Shown one piece after another: positions 1 through 9,323 of a stretch of 64,000 nucleotides of DNA (its first letter is position 1; each line of letters opens with the position of its first letter). The stretch comes from JAIROC01 sp031553535. Lineage in GTDB: Bacteria > Bacteroidota > Bacteroidia > Bacteroidales > WCHB1-69. The position numbers and the translations under genes are program-made. The notes beneath the pieces were generated by a model. That model was not told the origin of the DNA. It ran no database searches and was given only the letters and a program-made list of their open reading frames with translations. The DNA is taken from NCBI GenBank assembly GCA_031553535.1, contig JAVBLM010000002.1, forward strand, positions 1-64,000, given 5' to 3'.

Positions 1-1
1 C

Positions 2-160
2 GAACGGTTGGAAGCCCTGATGCTGATAGAGGGCGAAAGCAATTACATTGGATTTGTCTCCCGGCTCAATGTCCTATTGGAAAGTTATGACAACATTCTA
101 GCACAACGCCAGGGAAGAAATGCGGCGGAAGAAGAAGAGGAGATAGTTGTTAGTGATTAA
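2..160 (+). CDS. C-terminal fragment of a DUF6261-like protein (cut by window edge)
   Basis: An open frame enters from the left edge and ends at a TAA after 52 residues. The visible part contains an ALMLIEGESNYIGFVSRLN stretch followed by a basic LAQRQGR segment and an acidic tail. This resembles the C-terminus of the Bacteroidota DUF6261 family, whose function is unknown. Base composition is richer in G+C than the AT-rich spacer that follows. Only the tail is visible, so the family call rests on pattern memory, and completeness cannot be judged. Confidence 0.5.
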   Translation, partial: ERLEALMLIEGESNYIGFVSRLNVLLESYDNILAQRQGRNAAEEEEEIVVSD

Positions 161-811
161 TTATAAATTCAAAATTATAAATTATAAATAGAAGTTACGC
201 AAGTTACAGGAAGTTACCAGAAATAGTGGTTAACTGTTAGTGATTAGTTGTTAATTTTATCGGCTTTATCGATTTTATCCTTCCCGCTTGTTATGTTTTT
301 ATTTTTCCCGCTACGGTTCCGCAGATTTCTTGAACTGTTAACTTGTGCAACTTCTCTACTTATGCAACTTCTGTAAATAATAAATCCTTGTTAATTTACT
401 CCATTTTTCAACTTCCTTTTTATTGTCGAAAATGAAAGTTATTTAGTATTCTTAATTTTGTATTTTTTACTAATGTTTTATTTAACAGTTTTACATGCGA
501 TTAAGAAAAAGGTTGAAAATAATTTCACCGTTTTTTTCACTTCTCCACAATTTTGAGGCAAATAAAGAGACAAGTAAAAAAATATCTAACTATTTGTTTT
601 ATATACTTTTCCACATTTTATTGTTAAAAACAAAAAACATATATCGTTGACATTCACCTTGTTATAAACATCCCTTTTGAAAAAAGGCGTTCGTTAAAAT
701 AGATTAAAAACAGGAGAATTAATTAACAATTTGTAGTTGAATAAATTGCATAACCGGATTAAATTGTCGTACGATTTTTATTCAATTTTGGTATAACAAA
801 ATCAAAAAGCA
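161..811. other. 650-bp intergenic region holding one family-C element, otherwise AT-rich
   Basis: No gene is seen here. Positions 190-372 form a short inverted-repeat element (family C, listed separately). The rest, about 400-800, is very AT-rich leader sequence before the SPOR-domain gene. It has a few TTCCACA-like words and a TTATAAACA, too irregular to call an origin. No convincing terminator was found for the DUF6261-like gene. Confidence 0.5.
190..372. repeat. Family C miniature inverted-repeat element, copy 1
   Basis: The left end reads AGAAGTTACGCAAGTTACAG and the right end is an inverted version (GCAACTTCT at 364-372). The core, read on the minus strand, carries AAGAAATCTGCGGAACC, then a TAGCGGGAAAAATAAAA block, then GATAAAATCGATAAAGCCG. 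The same core occurs at 20.1-20.2 kb and, shortened, at about 2.9 kb. There is no open reading frame. It looks like a non-autonomous, dispersed intergenic element. Confidence 0.6.
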
Positions 812-2785
812 ATGAGACACAATTTTACATTGAACAAGGCTACAAAATATTCAATCTACAAACAGATTATTTGCCCTGCTATAAGATCATTTTTCTTACT
901 TTGTTTTATAGCGTATTCTTTTTCCAATGCAATATACGCTCAAACGAATAAAAATGCAGAGCAAAAAGAACAAGCTATATCTCAACTGGGAGAAAAGATG
1001 TCGTCTTTCCTTTCTACAGTAAAAAGTAAGGAAGCGCAAGTTCAATTACAGATTGATAAACTGGAAGCAGAATTGGAAGCACATCAAGCAAAAAAGAAAA
1101 AGAAGAAAAATCAAGCTGAAGATGAACAGATAGAAGAATCCTTAAATAATAGAATTGCTGATTTATACATTAAAAAGAAACAATATCAAAAACTGGTAAA
1201 TGAAGCAACCGTATTTATCTCTACAATAAAAGAGAAGCAAGATAACCCTTCATCAAACATTCAAATCCCAAGCTCCAGTACAAGTCCCATGGCTCAAAAT
1301 CAACAGAAACAAACTAATGTAAACGAACAAAGAGGAACAAGTCAATCTGCTGCAACATCTACAATGTCGCCTGAGAAACAAAAACAGATTCAAGAACTGG
1401 AAAAGAATATTGCTGAATTAACAGAACAAATTAATAAACGAAAACAAGCGAATCAAGTCGCTTATTCTCCTGAAAGGGAAAAACAAATTCAAGAACTGGA
1501 AAAACAGACAACGGAATTAACTGAAGAGATAAAAAAACAAAGCCAACCTGCGGTTAATGAACAAAAACAAACAACTCAACTTGCTACATCCACAACATCA
1601 TCCGATAGGCAGAGACAAATTGAGGAATTGCAAAAAAACATTGCCCTGTTAACAGCTGAAATTGAAAGGAGGAAGCAAGCCAATCAATCTACTTCTTCTC
1701 CTGAAAGAGAAAAACGGATTCAAGAGTTAGAAAAAAATGCATTAGCACTCTCCGAACAAGCTAATCAACAAAAACAAGCCGGAACAAGTACAAATCAAAC
1801 CACTACATCTACTTCCACTGAAAAGGAAAGACAAATTCAAGAGATACAACAAAGTATTGCGGAATTAACGGCTGAAATTGATAGGCGAAAACAGGCTCAA
1901 CAAGGCCAAGTTGGCTCAAATACAAATAATCAGCTTGCTGTCTCTACTTCTACAGAAAAGGGGAAACAAACCCAAGGGACAGAAAAAAATGCGACAGCAC
2001 AGTCTGGACAAGTCAACCAACAAAAACAAGCCAGCACAAGTACAAACCAGCTAGCTACATCCGGCTCCACTGATAAAGAAAAACAAATTCAAGAATTGCA
2101 AAAAAGCATTACTGAATTAGCTACTGAAATTGATAGGCGAAAACAGGCTCAACAAAGTCAAGTTGCTACAAATACAAGTCAAACGAACGTAAGTAATAAA
2201 AGCTATACAGATCAATCATCCTTATTAGCTGACAGGGAAAAACAGATTCAAGAGTTAAAAAAGACTGTTGCGGATTTAAGCGCTCAATTAACCGCATATG
2301 CTCAGAAACAAAATAATGTGAGTGATCAAAAACAAAGAGAATTGGCCCTGGTAGTATCGGAAAAAGAAAAACAAATCCAAGAACAAACAAGGACTATTGC
2401 AGAATTAAGAGCTCAGCTTCAGGCTCGACCTCAATCCCAATCTCAAAGATATACTCAGACACAAAGTTCTCGTCCTACATCATCCGGAAGTCAGCTTGTG
2501 GTTACTCCGGGAAATGTAAACTCCGGTTATTATATTGTTCTCGGTAGTTTTGTGGAAAGAAATAATGCGGATAGATTCCTTACTAAACTTAAAAGAAAAT
2601 ATAATAATGTTACAGATCTGGGTAATGATAATACAGCTGGAATGCATCGAACAGCGATAGGCCCTTATAGCACAAAAGAAGAAGCTGCTGCCCAAAGACC
2701 GGCAGATGCAAGAAGTTGGCTATTACGAGTTGAAACGCTTCCTAATACAAGAATATTGGCTTATTTTGAAATGCTTGAAGATTAA
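812..2785 (+). CDS. SPOR-domain protein with long repetitive coiled coil
   Basis: A 657-residue envelope protein. Residues about 26-43 form a hydrophobic signal or anchor segment ending in AYAQ after a basic N-terminus. Residues about 50-140 are charged helix. Residues about 185-545 hold some nine copies of a roughly 28-residue EKQIQELxKxIAELTAEI heptad motif, separated by Ser/Thr/Gln-rich linkers. Residues about 570-650 match a SPOR domain (GYYIVLGSF, then AIGPYSTKEEAAAQ), which in known families binds denuded glycan strands of septal peptidoglycan. A role in cell division or envelope integrity is inferred. The linker-plus-coil units look recently duplicated, so copy number may vary between strains. 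It stands alone, with a strong terminator just downstream. The ATG is preceded by an AT-rich leader without a clear Shine-Dalgarno. Confidence 0.8.
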   Translation: MRHNFTLNKATKYSIYKQIICPAIRSFFLLCFIAYSFSNAIYAQTNKNAEQKEQAISQLGEKMSSFLSTVKSKEAQVQLQIDKLEAELEAHQAKKKKKKNQAEDEQIEESLNNRIADLYIKKKQYQKLVNEATVFISTIKEKQDNPSSNIQIPSSSTSPMAQNQQKQTNVNEQRGTSQSAATSTMSPEKQKQIQELEKNIAELTEQINKRKQANQVAYSPEREKQIQELEKQTTELTEEIKKQSQPAVNEQKQTTQLATSTTSSDRQRQIEELQKNIALLTAEIERRKQANQSTSSPEREKRIQELEKNALALSEQANQQKQAGTSTNQTTTSTSTEKERQIQEIQQSIAELTAEIDRRKQAQQGQVGSNTNNQLAVSTSTEKGKQTQGTEKNATAQSGQVNQQKQASTSTNQLATSGSTDKEKQIQELQKSITELATEIDRRKQAQQSQVATNTSQTNVSNKSYTDQSSLLADREKQIQELKKTVADLSAQLTAYAQKQNNVSDQKQRELALVVSEKEKQIQEQTRTIAELRAQLQARPQSQSQRYTQTQSSRPTSSGSQLVVTPGNVNSGYYIVLGSFVERNNADRFLTKLKRKYNNVTDLGNDNTAGMHRTAIGPYSTKEEAAAQRPADARSWLLRVETLPNTRILAYFEMLED

Positions 2786-2800
2786 ATAACATTCAATAAA

Positions 2801-2843
2801 AGAAAATGCGTGGTGTATATTATATCACGCATTTTCTTTTATT
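2801..2843 (+). terminator. Rho-independent terminator after the SPOR-domain gene
   Basis: A perfect 12-bp stem (AGAAAATGCGTG at 2801-2812 with its complement at 2826-2837), a 13-nt loop and a T-rich tail, starting 15 bp after the stop codon. Confidence 0.8.
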
Positions 2844-2847
2844 AATG

Positions 2848-3009
2848 GAAGTTAGGCAAGTTACAGGTAACGATTGCAATAAACAACCAGCAGAAAGAAT
2901 AAAACAGATAAAGACGATAAAAGGGTTGAGTTTCTAGAAAAATACAGAAAGTTACAAGAAATAAACGTGTAAACGATTCAAGAACTAAATTATAACTTGC
3001 GTAACTTCT
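2848..3009. repeat. Family C miniature inverted-repeat element, copy 2
   Basis: The left end GAAGTTAGGCAAGTTACAGG and right end TAACTTGCGTAACTTCT are inverted versions of each other. The interior keeps the GCAGAAAGAATAAAACAG / GATAAAGACGATAAAA part of the core shared with copies at 190 and 19989. It lies between the terminator of the SPOR gene and the secA promoter. Confidence 0.6.
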
Positions 3010-3068
3010 GTCATTAAACCACCATGAGAATTAACTATTTTTTAATCTCTTCCTATTGCAATATTTTG

Positions 3069-3076
3069 TATTTTTG
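3069..3076 (+). promoter_or_regulatory. Putative -7 box of secA
   Basis: TATTTTTG fits the Bacteroidota sigma-ABfr -7 consensus TAnnTTTG and lies 35 bp before the secA ATG, implying a leader of about 30 nt. No clear -33 TTTG partner at ideal spacing is visible. Confidence 0.45.
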
Positions 3077-3111
3077 TAGGTTTTTAAATCAAATTTTAAC
3101 AATCATATATA

Positions 3112-6100
3112 ATGGCAAATTTTTTAAAGAAAATATTTGGAACTAAATCAGATAGGGATTTAAAGGAATTAAATCCCATATTACATAATATACAAGCAGC
3201 ATATCCGAAAATCGAACAACTTACGAATGACGAATTACGGGCAAAAACATTTGAGTTTAAAGCAAAAATAAAAGAAGCTGTCAAAGAAAAAGAAGATCGG
3301 ATTACAGAAATCAAAGAAAGAATGTCCACAGATTACGATATGGACATTATGGAGAAAGAATCTCTTTATAAAGAAATTGAGGAGTTAGAAGATGAAATCT
3401 ATGATATCTCCGAATCGGTATTAAAAGACATTCTGCCAGAAGCATTTTCTGTAATGAAAGAAACAGCAAGAAGGTTTAAAGAAAATACAGAAATAGAAGT
3501 TACATCCACAGATTTCGATCGGGACCTGGCAGCCAGATATGATTGTATTAATATTAAAGGAGATAAAGCCATTTATCAAAATTCATGGATGGCAGGCGGG
3601 ACCACAATTACCTGGGATATGTGTCATTATGATGTACAGTTGATAGGGGGAACGGTATTACACCAAGGAAAAATTGCTGAAATGGCAACAGGGGAAGGTA
3701 AAACATTAGTGGCTACTCTTCCTGTTTATCTGAATGCGTTAACCGGCAAAGGGGTGCATATTGTAACGGTAAATGATTACCTGGCAAAACGTGATAGCGA
3801 ATGGATGGGAATGTTATATCAATTTCATAATCTTAGTGTTGATTGTATCGACAAGCATGAGCCTAATTCCGACGAACGCCGCCAAGCATATCTAGCTGAT
3901 ATTACTTTCGGTACGAATAATGAATTCGGTTTTGATTACCTTCGTGATAACATGGCACGCAATGAAACCGAACTAGTACAACGTAAACATAATTATGCAA
4001 TTGTCGATGAGGTTGACTCCGTATTAATTGATGATGCACGAACTCCCCTTATTATTTCGGGGCCAACCCCTAAAGGAGAGCAACAGGAATTTGAAAAATA
4101 CAAACCCATTGTCGATCGATTGTATAATGCTCAGCGAAATCTGGTTACAACCATTTTATCTGATGCACGCCGGTTATTAAATGATGAATCCAATCCGGAA
4201 AATAAAAAAGAAGGTGCAAAACTATTGTTGCGCGCACATCGCGGACTTCCTAAAAATAAAGCCTTAATTAAGTTTTTGAGCGAACCTGGCATGAAACAAT
4301 TGTTGCATAATACCGAAAGCTTCTACATGGCAGAGCAAAATAAAAACATGTATATTATCGATGATGAGCTTTACTTCGTAATTGAAGAAAAGCAAAATTC
4401 TGTCGACATAAAAGAAAAAGGGATAGAGCTTGTTTCAACAAATGCGGAAGAAGCTAAATTCTATGTAATTCCCGACATTGGTGCAGAAATTGCAGAATTA
4501 GAAAGACAGCTTTTATCCGATCAGGAAAAAACGGAAAAGAAAAACGAAATATATCGCAACTTTGCTATTGCATCAGAACGTATTCATACCCTCAATCAAT
4601 TACTGAAAGCGTATACTATGTTTGAGAAAGACGTTGAATATGTAATCTTAGACAACAAAGTAAAAATTGTTGACGAACAGACAGGACGTATTATGGAAGG
4701 ACGTCGTTACAGTGATGGGTTGCATCAAGCAATTGAAGCCAAGGAAAATGTAAAAGTGGAAGCGGCAACACAAACATATGCAACTATTACACTTCAAAAT
4801 TATTTCCGTATGTATCGGAAATTAGCAGGTATGACAGGTACTGCCGAAACAGAAGCGGGGGAATTCTGGAATATTTACAAACTGGATGTTGTTTCCATTC
4901 CTACAAACAAACCGATTATCCGTGACGATCGTGAGGATTTAGTTTATCGAACTAAACGTGAAAAGTACGGAGCCATTGTAGATGAAATACTTCGTCTGCA
5001 TGAAGAAGGGCGTCCGGTATTGGTTGGTACAACATCTGTAGAAACATCTGAATTGATTGCTAAAATTTTAACAGCACGAAAAATCAAACATAATGTCCTC
5101 AATGCTAAATTGCATAAAAAGGAAGCAGATATCGTTGCGGAAGCCGGACAACCCGGCGGAGTAACTATCGCAACCAACATGGCCGGACGTGGAACGGACA
5201 TTAAATTAGGACCTGGTGTTAAAGAGCTGGGGGGATTGGCGATTATCGGTACCGAAAGACATGATTCGCGTCGTGTAGACCGTCAGCTTCGTGGTCGTGC
5301 CGGACGTCAAGGAGATCCGGGATCATCACAATTTTTTGTTTCTCTGGAAGACGACTTAATGCGGTTATTCGGTTCCGAACGTATTGCCAAAGTAATGGAC
5401 AGGCTGGGATTCCAGGAAGGAGAAGTGATCCAACACAGTATGATTACAAATTCCATCGAAAGGGCACAAAAGAAAGTGGAAGAAAACAACTTCGGTATCC
5501 GTAAACGTTTGTTGGAATACGATGATGTGATGAACAAACAACGTGAAAGTATTTATGGCAAACGTCGTAACGCCCTTTATGGGGATAAATTAGCTATTGA
5601 TATCTCTGAGATGTTCGAAAGCGTTTGTTATGACATCGTGGAATCCAATCAAGGAGGTCGCGACTATGACGGATTCAAGACTGCCTCCATAACTATACTG
5701 GGATACGACGCTCCTTTTGAAGAAAAATCATTCTATTCCGAGAAAACCGATACGCTGGCAGAATCTTTATATGAAGCAACGTATGCCAATTACCGCCAAC
5801 GCATATTAAATATGTCGGAAAAAGCGATGCCGATTATTCAATCAGTATATGAAAGAGAAGGAAATCGTTATGAAAATATAGCTATTCCGATTACGGATGG
5901 AAAGAAAACACTGCAAATCATTGCGAATTTGCAACGAAGTGTCGAAAATGGGGCAAGAGAAGTAGCCTTGACAATTGAGAAAAATCTTACCCTTGCTGTA
6001 ATCGACAATGCGTGGAAAGAGCATTTACGTGAAATGGATGACCTGAAACAATCCGTACAGAATGCATCTTATGAACAAAAAGATCCGCTTTTAATATATA

Positions 6101-6399
6101 AATTTGAGTCGTTTGAATTATTCTCCAGGATGTTGAGCGATATCTATAAAGAAATCATAACATTTTTGAATAACGGCCAGATTCCTATTCGTGAGGCACA
6201 AAATGTGAAAGAAGCTCGTCTTCCGGAATCAGATGCCCACAACTTAAAAACAGGAAGAGAAGAAGTCGCTTCTCCACAACGTACCTCCGCACCTCAACCT
6301 ACACAACCGGTGAAGGTAGAAAAGAAAGTCGGACGTAATGAACCATGTCCTTGTGGAAGCGGTAAGAAATACAAAAGCTGTCACGGAAAAGGAGCATAA
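3112..6399 (+). CDS. secA: Preprotein translocase ATPase SecA
   Basis: SecA is the cytosolic ATPase that drives unfolded preproteins through SecYEG. It is required here also for T9SS cargo, which first cross the inner membrane by Sec. Walker A is at residues 194-198 (GEGKT), the DEAD-like box is IVDEVDSVLIDDARTP, and the second helicase half has GRGTDIKLG and QLRGRAGRQGDPG. The C-terminus carries the zinc/SecB-binding motif CPCGSGKKYKSCHG (C1079, C1081, C1090, H1091). At 1095 residues it is longer than E. coli SecA (901). The additions are a charged N-terminal helical stretch (about 45-95) and inserts around 345-480, typical of Bacteroidota SecA. A glycosyltransferase follows after 42 bp and may be cotranscribed. 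Confidence 0.98.
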   Translation: MANFLKKIFGTKSDRDLKELNPILHNIQAAYPKIEQLTNDELRAKTFEFKAKIKEAVKEKEDRITEIKERMSTDYDMDIMEKESLYKEIEELEDEIYDISESVLKDILPEAFSVMKETARRFKENTEIEVTSTDFDRDLAARYDCINIKGDKAIYQNSWMAGGTTITWDMCHYDVQLIGGTVLHQGKIAEMATGEGKTLVATLPVYLNALTGKGVHIVTVNDYLAKRDSEWMGMLYQFHNLSVDCIDKHEPNSDERRQAYLADITFGTNNEFGFDYLRDNMARNETELVQRKHNYAIVDEVDSVLIDDARTPLIISGPTPKGEQQEFEKYKPIVDRLYNAQRNLVTTILSDARRLLNDESNPENKKEGAKLLLRAHRGLPKNKALIKFLSEPGMKQLLHNTESFYMAEQNKNMYIIDDELYFVIEEKQNSVDIKEKGIELVSTNAEEAKFYVIPDIGAEIAELERQLLSDQEKTEKKNEIYRNFAIASERIHTLNQLLKAYTMFEKDVEYVILDNKVKIVDEQTGRIMEGRRYSDGLHQAIEAKENVKVEAATQTYATITLQNYFRMYRKLAGMTGTAETEAGEFWNIYKLDVVSIPTNKPIIRDDREDLVYRTKREKYGAIVDEILRLHEEGRPVLVGTTSVETSELIAKILTARKIKHNVLNAKLHKKEADIVAEAGQPGGVTIATNMAGRGTDIKLGPGVKELGGLAIIGTERHDSRRVDRQLRGRAGRQGDPGSSQFFVSLEDDLMRLFGSERIAKVMDRLGFQEGEVIQHSMITNSIERAQKKVEENNFGIRKRLLEYDDVMNKQRESIYGKRRNALYGDKLAIDISEMFESVCYDIVESNQGGRDYDGFKTASITILGYDAPFEEKSFYSEKTDTLAESLYEATYANYRQRILNMSEKAMPIIQSVYEREGNRYENIAIPITDGKKTLQIIANLQRSVENGAREVALTIEKNLTLAVIDNAWKEHLREMDDLKQSVQNASYEQKDPLLIYKFESFELFSRMLSDIYKEIITFLNNGQIPIREAQNVKEARLPESDAHNLKTGREEVASPQRTSAPQPTQPVKVEKKVGRNEPCPCGSGKKYKSCHGKGA

Positions 6400-6441
6400 G
6401 ACTATATCTTTGGCAGTAAGACACTATTTTTCATATCAAAA

Positions 6442-7563
6442 ATGAAAAAGAAAATAATCGTATCTGTCTCTAATGACCTATCTTGCGATCAACGTGTAAA
6501 TAAAGTTTGCACATCGCTTATTGATATGGGATTTGATGTTCTTTTAGTAGGAATGAGAGGAAAAAATCCAATCCCATTACCTCCGCGGAAATACAAAATG
6601 TTTCGCTTCAATAATTGGTTTAATAAAGGTGTTCTCTTTTATGCAGAATTAAATATCCGATTGTTCTTCTATTTATTATTTAAGAAATTTGACATTCTTG
6701 TAGCAAATGATTTGGACACACTTCTCCCGAATGTCTTAATTAGCCGGTTAAAAAAAACGGAATTGGTATACGACAGTCACGAATATTTTACCGAAGTAGC
6801 CGAATTGGTTGCAAGGCCTAAAAAACAAGCTGCATGGAAACACATTGAACGTTATTGTTTCCCAAAGTTAAAAAACGTTTTTACCGTCAGTGAATCCATT
6901 GCTTCCATTTATAAGGATGAATACGGAATAGATGTAAAAGTTGTTCGTAACATCCCTTTGCAACGTCCTTATGAAATCAAAAAAACAAAAAAGGAATTAG
7001 GATTGCCCGAAGATAAATTCATTTTATTAATTCAAGGAACAGGAATTAATCTGCATAGAGGATCTGAAGAATTGATTGAGTCGATGCTATATATCGAAAA
7101 CGCATTATTGCTTATAATCGGCAATGGAACAGCAATCAATAACTTAAAAGAAAAGACCAAATCATTCTCCTTGGAAGATAAAATCTCTTTTATGAATCGT
7201 ATGCAGTTCGAAGAATTATATAATTATACAGTGCATGCAGATATCGGTTTTTCCCTTGATAAAGATGTTGGTATCAACCACCGGTATGCACTCCCCAACA
7301 AATTATTCGACTTTATACGAGCCCGCATTCCGCTGATTGTCTCCGATTTGGTTGAAATCAAAAAGATAATAGAACATTATGATATCGGCGTTGTTTTACC
7401 GGATACTAATCCGGAAACAATCGCTTATTACACGAATACATTATTGAAAAATAAAGATAAACGCAATCTATTAAAGAATAATACCATTCGTGCCTCTGAA
7501 GAATTATGCTGGGAGAACGAAGAGATTACCCTAAAATCGGTTTATTTGCCTTTACTATCCTAA
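6442..7563 (+). CDS. Family GT4 glycosyltransferase
   Basis: A 373-residue GT-B fold transferase. The N-terminal half opens with a Rossmann beta strand and the SNDLSCDQRVNKVC motif common in GT4 enzymes of Bacteroidota. It also has VANDLDTLLPN and YDSHEYFTEV. The C-terminal half has the nucleotide-sugar pattern ILLIQGTGINLHRGSEELIE and a late ALPNKLFDFIRARIPLI segment that corresponds to the EX7E donor region. It probably transfers a sugar to a surface polysaccharide or glycolipid on the cytoplasmic face. Donor and acceptor cannot be read from sequence. It lies 42 bp after secA on the same strand and probably shares its transcript. Confidence 0.85.
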   Translation: MKKKIIVSVSNDLSCDQRVNKVCTSLIDMGFDVLLVGMRGKNPIPLPPRKYKMFRFNNWFNKGVLFYAELNIRLFFYLLFKKFDILVANDLDTLLPNVLISRLKKTELVYDSHEYFTEVAELVARPKKQAAWKHIERYCFPKLKNVFTVSESIASIYKDEYGIDVKVVRNIPLQRPYEIKKTKKELGLPEDKFILLIQGTGINLHRGSEELIESMLYIENALLLIIGNGTAINNLKEKTKSFSLEDKISFMNRMQFEELYNYTVHADIGFSLDKDVGINHRYALPNKLFDFIRARIPLIVSDLVEIKKIIEHYDIGVVLPDTNPETIAYYTNTLLKNKDKRNLLKNNTIRASEELCWENEEITLKSVYLPLLS

Positions 7564-7855
7564 TGTGAACCGGGATGTAAAGTGAGATGATATTCCTTAC
7601 TTTGCGACAATTTGAAATGCATCTGATCTTTAGATATTAACAAAACCTTCCTTGAACAAATAAAAGACAAATTGCTCTTTTAAAAATTCATCATGACACA
7701 TTGATCTTAAATGTTTAATTATTAGACATAAACAATTGTATGAAGTGAATTTTCAATACTACTTCACTAGGAGTTGTTAACTAATTTATTCTTGTTTAAG
7801 CAACAAAATATATAAAAAATGTATCATAAACATAAACCTAATAAATTATAATGTC

Positions 7856-9295
7856 ATGGAAAAACGAATTATTTTTTTGATTTTATTATGGATAAATGGA
7901 TTATATTCTTTTGGTCAAATGAGTGAGACTGTTCATTTATCTATTGCCGGAACACTAAAAAATTATATTTTTACTCATCCGGTAGCAACGATTACGAACC
8001 TTACCATTAGTGGCAATCTTGATGCTCGCGATGTACAATTTATCTGTGATAGCATGGATATATTAGAAGTCCTAGATATAAGCAACACAACTATTATAGA
8101 ATATAAAGGTAGGGAAGGAACACAATGTAATATTGATACGATATATCCTGCCAATGAAATGCCACGATATTCATTTTATTTCGTGTATAATCCTTCATCC
8201 CCAGTTTTTTTCCATAAAAAAAGTCCTCCGTTAACCACGGTATTCTTTCCTTCTAATTTAACTTCTATTGGAGATTATGCTTTTTTTGATTCTGATTTAG
8301 AGGGAATATTAGAACTGCCTGATAGTTTAATTATTATTAAGCAAAATGCTTTTGGTCTTTGTTCTAATTTAACCGATGTAAGGTTCCCTCAAAACTTAAC
8401 TTTTATTGATTACCAGGCATTCATTCAATGTTCCGGATTAACAGGTATATTACATTTCCCTGATAGCTTGGTTTCTATTGGGACTGCTGTTTTTAAAGAT
8501 TGTGTTGGATTAATGGAAGTTAGTTTTCCTTTAAATTTAACTTCAATAGCAGATTATGCATTTGCCGGTTGTACCGGATTAACCGATATATTAAAACTTC
8601 CTGACAATCTAAACTATGTTGATGCTTTCGCATTCTTCAACTGTTCCAATCTGACTCAAATAACATTTTCTCAAAAAATAACTACAATTGGGAAGTATGC
8701 TTTTATGAGATGTAGTAGTTTAGCAGGCAGTTTAGAACTTCCCGACAATTTAATTACAATTGAGGAAGCTGCATTTCGTAATTGCACTGGATTGGAACAA
8801 CTCATTTTTCCAACAACCTTGAAAACAATAGAATCCGAAAGTTTTTATAATTGCAATAGCCTAAAAAAGATTACAAATCCAAATCCTATACCTATTAGTA
8901 TTGATAGCAGTGTTTTTTCCGGAGTCGATAAAAAAGCATGTACATTAAAAATACCTGTAGCGTCTATCGAATTATACAAAAGTGCCCCTGTATGGCAGGA
9001 TTTTTTTATAGAAGAGGAGGATACGACAAATTTAAAAACAATAGAAAATCCGGATGATATGTTGTTTGTTTATCCCAATCCGACGACTAGTCAATTACAA
9101 ATTACGAATTACGGATTACGGATTACGGATTACAAAATTTATGATGTTATGGGTAGAAATGTTTACTTATTCACTCGTCCACGTGTCCACTCGTCTACTA
9201 TAGATATAGATATTTCCCCCTTGCCGGCAGGTATCTATTTCTTGCAGATACAAACGAAAAAAGAAATTATCACAAGGAAAATTATAAAGGAATAA
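7856..9295 (+). CDS. BspA-like leucine-rich-repeat surface protein with T9SS sorting domain
   Basis: A 479-residue secreted protein. Signal peptide residues 1-21 end at FGQ. From about residue 120 to 345 there are repeated LRR_5 units of about 23 residues (LPDSLxxIxxxAFxxCSxLT), the fold of BspA-type adhesins. Residues about 400-479 form a type A T9SS C-terminal domain (VYPNPTTSQ, then YDVMGRNV, LPAGIYFLQI and a KII tail). Such domains direct export across the outer membrane and are usually cleaved on the surface. Within this domain two stretches come from short DNA tandem repeats (six 7-mers at 9093-9134 and three 8-mers at 9172-9195), making it longer than normal. A subtilase gene follows after 28 bp. 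The ligand is unknown. Confidence 0.88.
   Translation: MEKRIIFLILLWINGLYSFGQMSETVHLSIAGTLKNYIFTHPVATITNLTISGNLDARDVQFICDSMDILEVLDISNTTIIEYKGREGTQCNIDTIYPANEMPRYSFYFVYNPSSPVFFHKKSPPLTTVFFPSNLTSIGDYAFFDSDLEGILELPDSLIIIKQNAFGLCSNLTDVRFPQNLTFIDYQAFIQCSGLTGILHFPDSLVSIGTAVFKDCVGLMEVSFPLNLTSIADYAFAGCTGLTDILKLPDNLNYVDAFAFFNCSNLTQITFSQKITTIGKYAFMRCSSLAGSLELPDNLITIEEAAFRNCTGLEQLIFPTTLKTIESESFYNCNSLKKITNPNPIPISIDSSVFSGVDKKACTLKIPVASIELYKSAPVWQDFFIEEEDTTNLKTIENPDDMLFVYPNPTTSQLQITNYGLRITDYKIYDVMGRNVYLFTRPRVHSSTIDIDISPLPAGIYFLQIQTKKEIITRKIIKE
9093..9195 (+). repeat. Coding microsatellites inside the T9SS sorting domain
   Basis: Six 7-nt units (AATTACA, AATTACG twice, GATTACG twice, GATTACA) at 9093-9134 encode the ITNYGLRITDYK segment. 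Three 8-nt units of the CACTCGTC type follow at 9172-9195. Unit lengths of 7 and 8 are not multiples of three, so gain or loss of a unit would shift the frame. Confidence 0.75.
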
Positions 9296-9323
9296 CAAAT
9301 ATAAATCAATAATTTTTAAAACC

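Noticed and set aside
400..800. AT-rich stretch with TTCCACA and TTATAAACA words, like DnaA boxes
   Set aside because: The words are few, irregular and imperfect, and no dnaA, dnaN or gyrase gene is near, so an origin is not supported.
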